Below are positions 1 through 6,289 of a DNA stretch of 64,000 nucleotides, piece by piece. How positions within the stretch are numbered: position 1 is the stretch's first letter; each line of letters starts with the position of its first letter. The position numbers and the translations under genes are program-made. The notes under the pieces were generated by a model that made no database searches, was not told the origin of the DNA, and worked only from the letters and a program-made list of their open reading frames with translations. Origin of the DNA: an uncultured Clostridia bacterium (GTDB lineage Bacteria; Bacillota; Clostridia; Oscillospirales; Ruminococcaceae); assembly GCA_947624375.1 (NCBI GenBank), contig CANQKD010000003.1, forward strand, positions 78,166 through 142,165, in the 5' to 3' direction.

Positions 1-2
1 GC

Positions 3-37
3 ACATAAAAAGGAGACCGCCAAAGCAGCCTCCTTTT
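3..37 (-). terminator. Rho-independent terminator of the first NPxTG gene
   Basis: On the minus strand the arms AAAAGGAG (30-37) and CTCCTTTT (8-15) enclose a GC-rich loop and are followed by a T-run, shortly after the stop codon at 55. Confidence 0.8.
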
Positions 38-54
38 GATATTCACAAGCTGAA

Positions 55-765
55 TTACTTGCTCTTCTTGGCAGCAACTACAGCAACGCCTGCGAGTGCA
101 AGACCTGCCAGTGCGAGGCCTGCGGTAGAACCGGTATCAGGGTTCTTAGGAGCTTCGGGTGTTGCAGGAGCTTCAGGCTCAGCAGGAGCTTCGGGTTCAG
201 CAGGCTCTTCAGCAGCAGGGAATGTCTTCAGAGCGCTGCCGTCTTTGCCGAGCAGAGACAGTGACTCGATCTCCATGCCCTTTGTAGGACCCCACCAAAG
301 AACTACTGCAACCTGTCCCCAGGTGCCGTCATTGCCTGAAACGCTGTCAGCGGTAAAGCAAGGCTCTTCGTCAAGTCTGGTTATAGTGCGGGTAGAATCG
401 TCAAGAGTGATCTCTTTGCCTGCATCTGCATTGCCCCATTCTTTCTGAGCCCAGCCGTCAGTGGTGTTCCATACGAGACCGCCGCCAACGCCTGCTGCTT
501 CAGCGATGTAGTTATCGATAGAATCCTGAGTAAATGTAACAGAAGCGCCATAAATGTCTTCAGCCTTTACGCCATCGAGAACGCCGGGAGCAGCAAGATT
601 CAGGCTCCAGATGCCCTGACTATCATCATTTAAGCCGGGAGTAACAGCATCGCCCATGCCGAGGTCGCCCGTTACAGGAGCAACGAATGCAGCATTTGCC
701 GAGACAGCCATAGTTGCAGCAACTGCACAAGCAGCCAGAGCCGCAAAAATTCTTCTCAATTTCAT
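55..765 (-). CDS. Secreted NPxTG-anchored surface protein (236 aa)
   Basis: Surface protein of unknown function. The start at 765 is chosen because GGAGGA lies 8 bases upstream; the frame stays open a little further but without a ribosome site. The N-terminus MKLRRIFAALAA begins a classical signal peptide ending near ANA. The mature domain (about residues 27-170) is acidic and Trp-containing, followed by a Pro/Glu/Ala linker (PAEPEAPAEPEAPATPEAP) typical of wall-spanning stalks. The tail has NPDTG, a hydrophobic Ala/Leu segment and KKSK, the layout of a sortase sorting signal with Asn in place of the usual Leu. The neighbour at 975-2399 shares the signal-peptide style, the N-terminal domain style and the same tail, so the two are probably paralogues. 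No sortase gene is in the window, so anchoring is inferred. Confidence 0.85.
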   Translation of the reverse strand: MKLRRIFAALAACAVAATMAVSANAAFVAPVTGDLGMGDAVTPGLNDDSQGIWSLNLAAPGVLDGVKAEDIYGASVTFTQDSIDNYIAEAAGVGGGLVWNTTDGWAQKEWGNADAGKEITLDDSTRTITRLDEEPCFTADSVSGNDGTWGQVAVVLWWGPTKGMEIESLSLLGKDGSALKTFPAAEEPAEPEAPAEPEAPATPEAPKNPDTGSTAGLALAGLALAGVAVVAAKKSK

Positions 766-827
766 TGTTTTTTCCTCCAAAAATAAATTTTCGTAGATGG
801 TATGCAATCACACCAATACATATAAAT

Positions 828-856
828 ATTGTACTATATTTTAAGCGGTTTGTCAA
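828..856 (-). promoter_or_regulatory. Housekeeping promoter of the first NPxTG gene
   Basis: On the minus strand TTGACA (851-856), a 17-bp spacer and TACAAT (828-833), about 65 bases upstream of the start codon at 765. Confidence 0.8.
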
Positions 857-927
857 TCGTTTTCGCGTTCAAAGCATAACGAAAAAGTTTATGTTAATTT
901 AGTTACATTGCACAAGAATATTACACA

Positions 928-958
928 AAAAAGGAAGCCGCCAAAAGCAGCTTCCCTT
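928..958 (-). terminator. Terminator of the second NPxTG gene
   Basis: Inverted arms GGAAGC/GCTTCC around a short loop with a T-run on the minus strand (seen as A-run at 927-932), just after the stop codon at 975. Confidence 0.75.
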
Positions 959-974
959 TAATGTATGGGTCAAA

Positions 975-2399
975 TTACTTTCTCTTCTTGGTTGCAACTA
1001 CAGCAACACCTGCGAGAGCCAGACCGGCAAGTGCGAGACCTGCGGTTGCGCCTGTAGCAGGGTTCTTGCCCTGGAAGTCAGTACCTGCGCCTGTACCTGC
1101 GCCGGTGCCCGTACCAGTGCTTGTGCCTGTGCTTGAACCGTTGTTTTCAGTGCCGCTTACAGCAGGAGGATTCTTCTTGAGTTCCTCTATCTCTGCGTCC
1201 TTAGCAGCTATCTCTTCGTCCTTAGCAGCTATCTGATCTTCGAGTTCCTTGATCTTGTCAGCGTTGGCATCTGCGTCTTTCTTAGCAGCTTCAAGTTCAG
1301 CTTCGAGAGCAGCCTTTTCTTCTTCAAGCTTCTTTATCTCTTCGTCCTTCTTGTTAAGCTGTTCAGCTGTTGCAGCATCATAAGCAGCTATAGCATCGTT
1401 AAGGGTCTTCTTAGCAGCTTCAAGTTTACCAGTAGCTTCTTCTACAGCTTTCTTAGCAGCTTCAAATGCTTCTGTATCGGCTTCATCGCCTTCCTGAAGA
1501 GCATCAAATGCAGCCTGAGCTTCTTCAACAGCAGCGTTGAGAGTATCAACGTTCTTTATAGCGGCATCGATCTCAGCAATTGCATCTTTAGCATTTGTAA
1601 GCGCATCAGCAGCAGTTTCAGTGCTTGCTACGATATCATCAACGCCGATCGCATCGATTTTTTCCTGAAGAGCCGCGAGAGCATCAGCAGCTTTTATCTG
1701 TCTTGTTATCTTCTGCATAGAAGCTGAATAAGCAGCCATATCATAAGCGGTACTTGATTCACTATCAATAACTACGATCGAAGTATTGTCAGAGAAATTA
1801 ACAGTAAATTCATCAACAGAAACGGTATTGGAGTTGGAATCCCACCACCAGCCGAACTGGATCAAACCACTGGAAACGTACTTGCCATATGTTTCGCTCT
1901 CTTCATCTTCATCGAGTGTTTCATACGGGGTAAGAGCGCCTTCCGGAAGCTCATAAGTCAGTGTAACAGCATTCGTGTTTTTTCCGTCGCCTACAGCATC
2001 AACTATCGCAGGCAGAGAAAAATCAAAGTCTCCGCCACCGTTCCACCAGCCTTTTTCATCGATACCGGTAGTATCTTTAACATTAGTAGCGTCAAGATTC
2101 ATTCCGAAACCGCCGCCGCCGCCTACCCATGTACCATCAGGAGCAGCCCACATATCGCCGGTGGGGGTAAAAGTAATGCTGACAGAAGTAATATCAGCAT
2201 CAATTCCTGCGAATGCCTGCAAATCTACCTGAATTATGTTTGCAGCTGCGCCTTCTTCAGCTTTACCAACCAAAACAGGTGCGCAGGCAGGATATTCTGA
2301 CTTAACAGTAACTTCATCAGCCGCACTAGCTGAAACAGCCATCATTGAAGCAGCGATCGACATAGCGCATACGCCAGCCAAAAGTTTTTTAAACTTCAT
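975..2399 (-). CDS. Secreted coiled-coil NPxTG-anchored surface protein (474 aa)
   Basis: Large surface protein of unknown binding function. The start at 2399 follows GGAGGA by 7 bases. A signal peptide (MKFKKLLAGVCAMSIAASMM, cleaved near ASA) leads into a domain of about 180 residues rich in Trp and Gly, including GTWVGGGGGFG and a paired WWNGGG/WWWDSN pattern that resembles beta-sandwich carbohydrate-binding folds, although no CBM family can be named. Residues about 235-415 are a long Ala/Glu/Lys-rich coiled coil, with heptads such as KKLEEEKAALEAELEAAKKD. A Gly/Thr linker (TGTSTGTGTGAGTGAGTD) precedes NPATG, a hydrophobic segment and TKKRK. The tail is nearly identical to that of the adjacent protein, which argues for tandem duplication or shared anchoring machinery. 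Confidence 0.85.
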   Translation of the reverse strand: MKFKKLLAGVCAMSIAASMMAVSASAADEVTVKSEYPACAPVLVGKAEEGAAANIIQVDLQAFAGIDADITSVSITFTPTGDMWAAPDGTWVGGGGGFGMNLDATNVKDTTGIDEKGWWNGGGDFDFSLPAIVDAVGDGKNTNAVTLTYELPEGALTPYETLDEDEESETYGKYVSSGLIQFGWWWDSNSNTVSVDEFTVNFSDNTSIVVIDSESSTAYDMAAYSASMQKITRQIKAADALAALQEKIDAIGVDDIVASTETAADALTNAKDAIAEIDAAIKNVDTLNAAVEEAQAAFDALQEGDEADTEAFEAAKKAVEEATGKLEAAKKTLNDAIAAYDAATAEQLNKKDEEIKKLEEEKAALEAELEAAKKDADANADKIKELEDQIAAKDEEIAAKDAEIEELKKNPPAVSGTENNGSSTGTSTGTGTGAGTGAGTDFQGKNPATGATAGLALAGLALAGVAVVATKKRK

Positions 2400-2471
2400 T
2401 TCATTTTCCTCCAATTTTAATTAAATTTTTGAACGAGATATACAGCCATACTGATATCTATTCTATCTTAT

Positions 2472-2500
2472 ATTCTACCATTACCGCACTGATTTGTCAA
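2472..2500 (-). promoter_or_regulatory. Housekeeping promoter of the second NPxTG gene
   Basis: Minus strand TTGACA (2495-2500), 17-bp spacer, TAGAAT (2472-2477); 72 bases upstream of the start codon. Confidence 0.75.
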
Positions 2501-2529
2501 CACTTTTCGGTTCAATATATCTCACAACT

Positions 2530-3128
2530 TTTTCGCCGCCGTTTTGGGCAACTCGCACAAGAAAACGATTGCAGTGGGTTGTCGGCTTACGCCTCCAAGC
2601 CACTTAAAAGAATTACTTCGCCGCCGAAAGTGGGGCGGCGATTTTGGCGCGGTTCTGCGAACCGCTGAAAACCGTAATTCTTTTCACAGTCCGTTTATTA
2701 AAATAGGTGGACTTTCACGCCATTTCTACAAAAGCTGTAAATCAACTGTCATGAAATTCATATGCGGTGCGTTTCAAATCAAATTCCCGCACTACTGACC
2801 TCTTTTTCCTTGTAAACAAAACTGATGCGTATTTCTCTCTTTAGCCTCCTCCACAAAGCTACAAAGTTCCGTGCGAAGAGGTCGCGGCTTTTCGCCAAGG
2901 CTCAGCGCGTGGTCGTAGGTGTGGGTAAGGAAAAGAGAGCGCGAGGGAAAAACCTTAGGGAAGGGAGTGGAGCGCGCGCCCTGCCTTGCAGATACACTCC
3001 CTATACCCCTATGGTTTTTCCCTCGCATAGAGTTGCGCAAACGTATCATCACACTCAAAATGAAAAGATAACCAAATTAAAGTTTAGCGGTGAACGGCTC
3101 CGCAGGGTGCTGCGAAAGCAGCGAAAAT
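2530..3128. repeat. Non-coding hairpin-rich repeat tract, degenerate relative of the elements described below
   Basis: No gene is supported in this 600-bp stretch. It holds large multi-branched inverted repeats. One is an 11-bp perfect stem (2606-2616 with 2674-2684) enclosing two further perfect hairpins (2619-2625/2634-2640 and 2649-2655/2659-2665), a three-way-junction layout. A second is a 14-bp perfect stem (2941-2954 with 3013-3026) enclosing a 7-bp one (2963-2969/2995-3001). At 3091-3128 it ends with a diverged copy of the right end seen in the other elements (TGAACGGCTCCGCAGG), preceded by GAAAAGATAACCAAATTA, which also precedes the right end at 56028. It is probably an older or composite member of the same family. 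Confidence 0.7.
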
Positions 3129-3139
3129 ACAAATAGCTA

Positions 3140-3412
3140 TTGCGCACGCAAGCGCGCGCAGGCAAAAGAGCGTTGCGCTCCAACAAGGGAACGCCCTCTC
3201 TTGCAGGGCGTTCCCTCTTTCAAAATAGTCCACCGGACTATTTTGAAATTCACCCTTTGCGGAGCGCCTGACGCGTTTTCGGGGGCGCTGCCCCCGTACC
3301 CCCGCAAGCCTTTTGAAAAAGGCTTGACCGAAAACTTTTGGTTTCTTGACAGGATTTAAAAGCTTTGTGTACTGTGGGCGGTGAACAGCTCCGCAGGCTT
3401 GCGCGTAAGCGC
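3140..3412 (+). mobile_element. Hairpin element unit A, 273 bp, MITE-like
   Basis: The left end starts TTGCGCACGCAAGCGCG and the right end is TGAACAGCTCCGCAGG followed by a GCGCGTAAGCGC tail, a diverged inverted pair. Inside are perfect hairpins at 3187-3197/3205-3215, 3218-3231/3235-3248 (14 bp, 3-base loop), 3281-3295 and 3306-3325, and then the conserved module TTGACA (3346-3351), 18 bp, TACTGT (3370-3375) reading outward to the right. No open frame with a ribosome site is present. The same plan recurs at 55298-55607 (inverted), 55624-56060 and 59729-60326. Confidence 0.7.
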
Positions 3413-3413
3413 G

Positions 3414-3443
3414 AAAAACCCCAAAAGCATTATGCTCTTGGGG
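3414..3443 (-). terminator. Terminator of the ABC ATPase gene
   Basis: Minus-strand stem CCCCAA/TTGGGG with inner AGCAT/ATGCT, followed by a run of five T. It abuts the right end of hairpin element A. Confidence 0.8.
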
Positions 3444-3449
3444 ATTCTC

Positions 3450-4151
3450 TCACCATTCTATAGTATTCACGTCCTGCGGCGTTTCGTTCAGCTTCACGCT
3501 CTCTATCTTGCTGTTCTTCAGCCGTATCACCCTATCCGCCATGGGCGCTATCGCAAGGTTGTGCGTTATAACTATCACAGTCATGCCGTCCTCGCGGCAG
3601 GTGTCCTGCAACAGCTTCAATATGTTCTTGCCTGTGTTATAGTCCAGCGCGCCCGTGGGTTCGTCGCACAGCAGCAGTTTCGGCTTCTTCGCCAGCGCTC
3701 TGGCTATCGAGACCCTCTGCTGCTCGCCGCCCGAGAGCTGCGACGGAAAGTTGTTCATACGCTCCTCCAGCCCCACTTTTTTAAGCATTTCGTCCGCAGG
3801 TATGCTGTCGCGGCTTATCTGCGATGCCAGCTCAACGTTCTCCAGCGCTGTCAGATTGTTGACAAGATTATAAAACTGAAACACAAAGCCTATATCAAAT
3901 CTTCTATATGCGGTAAGCTGCTTATTGTTATAAGCGGCTATGTTCTTGCCGTCCACAAATATTTCGCCCTCGTCGCAGTTATCCATGCCGCCAAGCATAT
4001 TCAGCACGGTAGTTTTTCCTGCTCCGCTTGCGCCTACTATGACGGCAAACTCGCCTTTTTCTATATCAAACGTTACCCCGTCCGATGCGGTTATGGTAAC
4101 TTCTCCCATATGGTAACGCTTATACACGTTTTTAAAGCTTACAAAACTCAC
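3450..4151 (-). CDS. ABC transporter ATP-binding protein, MacB/LolD-like (233 aa)
   Basis: Cytoplasmic ATPase of a MacB/LolD-type exporter, the class that works with FtsX-type permeases on peptides, drugs or lipoproteins. Visible motifs are Walker [10 protein letters not shown] (about 40-48), signature LSGGEQQR (about 140), Walker [13 protein letters not shown] (about 160) and the switch His in VIVITHNL. The natural partner is the FtsX permease at 6290-9070, but a DUF3592 gene, ychF and a small gene lie between them. The start codon overlaps the upstream stop in an ATGA, so translation is coupled to the DUF3592 gene. The substrate cannot be told from sequence. Confidence 0.93.
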   Translation of the reverse strand: MSFVSFKNVYKRYHMGEVTITASDGVTFDIEKGEFAVIVGASGAGKTTVLNMLGGMDNCDEGEIFVDGKNIAAYNNKQLTAYRRFDIGFVFQFYNLVNNLTALENVELASQISRDSIPADEMLKKVGLEERMNNFPSQLSGGEQQRVSIARALAKKPKLLLCDEPTGALDYNTGKNILKLLQDTCREDGMTVIVITHNLAIAPMADRVIRLKNSKIESVKLNETPQDVNTIEW

Positions 4152-4876
4152 TGCTCGTTACCTGCCTCCTGCACAAACTTTTCTTCAAGCTCCTCCAGAC
4201 AAACGTGGTAATGCTTATAATTTTTCGGATCTACATACGCTTGTATCTCATCGCCCTCTGCAATATACAAACCCGGGTCGGTATACGTCAGCTTTGATTT
4301 GAACTCATGCGCCATGCCGTACTCGTCCGTCCAGTTTGCTTTTACGTGGTATGTTTCATGGCTGTTTACTTCAACGCTTGATTTTCCCACATATGTAACG
4401 GCAGCATACACGGGCTCGCCCCTGCCCTCGTCTATCAGCTGTTTGCGGTAGTCTTTTGATTTTACCAGCATTATAATTCCTATCGTGCCGAACACAACGC
4501 CCAGTCCGCCGAACAACGCCATCATCACCACATAAAACTCCGTGGTCTGTATGTTTGTCGGGTCGTCGGGGTCAACGTATATTGCAACGCTCTGCCCTAC
4601 TTTCATTGAGCTGTTGGCGCTAGGCAAAACTTGCCGGTATGCCGCGCCGTCAAACTCATACTGCACGGTTACTTTTGTTTGCGATCCGCCGTCGTTATTT
4701 TTGGTGTATGTTATATTGCTGATGGCAGAGCTGATCTTTTCATAGCTGCTTGTAACCGTAAGCAAGCGTATCGCCATAACTATGAATACTATCAGCATTA
4801 TCGCGCCTACGCCTGTGAACGCTATACCCAGATATCGCGGTATTTTGTTAGCATCAAACTCTTTGTATGAAGCCAT
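4148..4876 (-). CDS. DUF3592-type membrane protein (242 aa)
   Basis: Membrane protein of unknown function. Two hydrophobic segments (about residues 14-40 and 112-138) flank an extracytoplasmic domain containing VTVQYEFDGAAYRQVLP and GQSVAIYVDPDDPTN. A second similar half after the second helix has VKANWTDEYGMAHEFKS and GDEIQAYVDPKNY. The pattern of strands followed by G-x-x-V/I-x-x-Y-x-D-P is characteristic of DUF3592 proteins. It is co-transcribed and overlaps the ABC ATPase gene by four bases, so it may belong to that transporter, though this is only context. Confidence 0.8.
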   Translation of the reverse strand: MASYKEFDANKIPRYLGIAFTGVGAIMLIVFIVMAIRLLTVTSSYEKISSAISNITYTKNNDGGSQTKVTVQYEFDGAAYRQVLPSANSSMKVGQSVAIYVDPDDPTNIQTTEFYVVMMALFGGLGVVFGTIGIIMLVKSKDYRKQLIDEGRGEPVYAAVTYVGKSSVEVNSHETYHVKANWTDEYGMAHEFKSKLTYTDPGLYIAEGDEIQAYVDPKNYKHYHVCLEELEEKFVQEAGNEQ

Positions 4877-4885
4877 TATGCCCTC

Positions 4886-5980
4886 CTACACATTAAAGCG
4901 GAACAGAACCACATCGCCGTCCTGCATAACATACTCTTTTCCCTCCGAGCGCACAAGACCTTTTTCCTTAGCCGCTGCCATATTTCCGCAGTTTACAAGG
5001 TCGTCAAAGTTCACCACTTCCGCGCGTATGAAGCCTTTTTCAAAGTCGGTATGTATTTTGCCTGCCGCCTGAGGAGCTTTCGTGCCCTTGCGTATTGTCC
5101 ACGCTCTCACTTCCTGCGGTCCTGCCGTCAGAAATGACATAAGCCCCAGCAGATCATAGCCCACCTGTATGATTCTGTTCAGCCCTGATTCTTCAAGACC
5201 CAGGTCGCTGAGAAACATTGCCTTGTCCTCGTCGCTCATATCCGATATTTCGGCTTCTATCTGCGCGCAAATGGGCAGCACAACAGAGCCCTCCGCTTTT
5301 GCTATCTCGCAGACGGTCTTGTAATGCACGCTGTTGTTTATATCCCCTGTGAAGTCCTCCTCCGAGAGATTCGCGGCGTATATAACAGGCTTTTGCGAGA
5401 GCAGCGGCGTGGTTTTTATAGCTTCCAGCCCCTCCTCGTCAAACGGGAAAGACCTCGCAGACTTGCCGCTTTCAAGGTGTTCTTTCAGCGCCTCCAGCAT
5501 TTCAAGTTCCGCCTGATATTTCTTGTCGGCTTTGATAAGCTTTCTTGTTCTGTCAATACGCCTCTCCACCATTTCCAAATCGGAGAGTATAAGCTCTAAA
5601 TCAATTGTTTCTATATCTCTTTTCGGGTCAATGCTGCCGTCAACGTGTATTATGTTTACGTCCTCAAAGCAACGCACCACGTGAACAATGGCATCAACTT
5701 CCCTTATATCCGCAAGAAATTTATTGCCAAGCCCCTCGCCCTTTGATGCGCCCTTTACAAGTCCTGCAATATCAACAAATTCAAGCGTTGCCGGCGTGAA
5801 CTTTTCGGGGTCGTACATTTCTGCGAGTTTATCAAGCCTTGCATCGGGCACAGATACTATACCCACATTTTTTTCTATCGTGCAAAACGGGTAGTTTGCA
5901 GATTCAGCCCCTGCATTGGTAAGGGCGTTAAACAGCGTGCTTTTGCCTACATTCGGCAGACCTACCATACCAAGTTTCAT
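4886..5980 (-). CDS. ychF: YchF family P-loop ATPase (364 aa)
   Basis: Universally conserved Obg-related protein that binds the ribosome and prefers ATP over GTP; implicated in translation and oxidative stress responses in other bacteria. G1 is GLPNVGKSTLFN at the N-terminus, the switch region has DIAGLVKGASKGEG, and the usual NKxD is replaced by NLSE (in YAANLSEED), matching the NxxE that gives YchF its ATP preference. A coiled-coil insert (about 130-190) and a C-terminal TGS domain (VRAWTIRKGTKAPQAAGKIH) complete a full-length family member. The start is 26 bases after the stop of the upstream small gene. A clean ribosome site is not obvious: AAAGGAG lies about 18 bases upstream. Confidence 0.96.
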   Translation of the reverse strand: MKLGMVGLPNVGKSTLFNALTNAGAESANYPFCTIEKNVGIVSVPDARLDKLAEMYDPEKFTPATLEFVDIAGLVKGASKGEGLGNKFLADIREVDAIVHVVRCFEDVNIIHVDGSIDPKRDIETIDLELILSDLEMVERRIDRTRKLIKADKKYQAELEMLEALKEHLESGKSARSFPFDEEGLEAIKTTPLLSQKPVIYAANLSEEDFTGDINNSVHYKTVCEIAKAEGSVVLPICAQIEAEISDMSDEDKAMFLSDLGLEESGLNRIIQVGYDLLGLMSFLTAGPQEVRAWTIRKGTKAPQAAGKIHTDFEKGFIRAEVVNFDDLVNCGNMAAAKEKGLVRSEGKEYVMQDGDVVLFRFNV

Positions 5981-6008
5981 AATATATAGCCTATTCTCCT
6001 TTCACAAT

Positions 6009-6269
6009 TCAATACGAGTATGAATTGGTCTCGTTCTCTACGTCCTCGATATTTATCTGTGTAAGACCCTCGTCATCGTCCTGAAGATCCCAGAGATCGT
6101 CATAATCTTCCTCGCCGTCGGGACCGTCAGGCAGTTCTTTTTCCTTATTCAGACCCATGTAGATGAGCAGACCCGTCAGCACGCCCACCAAGAACGTGAG
6201 TATCAGTGTCAGAGCATCAGACACATAGTTTTTCTCCTCACAGCAGTTGTTGCAGTTGCATTTTTCCAT
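6009..6269 (-). CDS. Small Cys-rich single-pass membrane protein (86 aa)
   Basis: Unrecognised small protein. The start at 6269 has GGAGGT eight bases upstream; longer upstream frames lack one. The N-terminus is MEKCNCNNCCEEKNY, with four Cys in the first ten residues that could bind a metal or form disulfides. One transmembrane helix follows (about 18-39, ALTLILTFLVGVLTGLLIYM), then a strongly acidic tail rich in Asp/Glu. It sits 20 bases downstream of the FtsX permease and 28 bases upstream of ychF on the same strand, so it is probably in the same transcript. Confidence 0.75.
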   Translation of the reverse strand: MEKCNCNNCCEEKNYVSDALTLILTFLVGVLTGLLIYMGLNKEKELPDGPDGEEDYDDLWDLQDDDEGLTQINIEDVENETNSYSY

Positions 6270-6289
6270 AATTATACCTCCGTTAAAAT

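Noticed and set aside
59..448. 129-codon plus-strand frame opposite the first NPxTG gene
   Set aside because: It mirrors the Ala/Pro/Glu repeats of the true gene and lacks a ribosome site.
3381..4211. 276-codon plus-strand frame over the ABC ATPase
   Set aside because: It begins in the hairpin element's end and runs antisense to an ATPase with all motifs; composition is that of a shadow frame.
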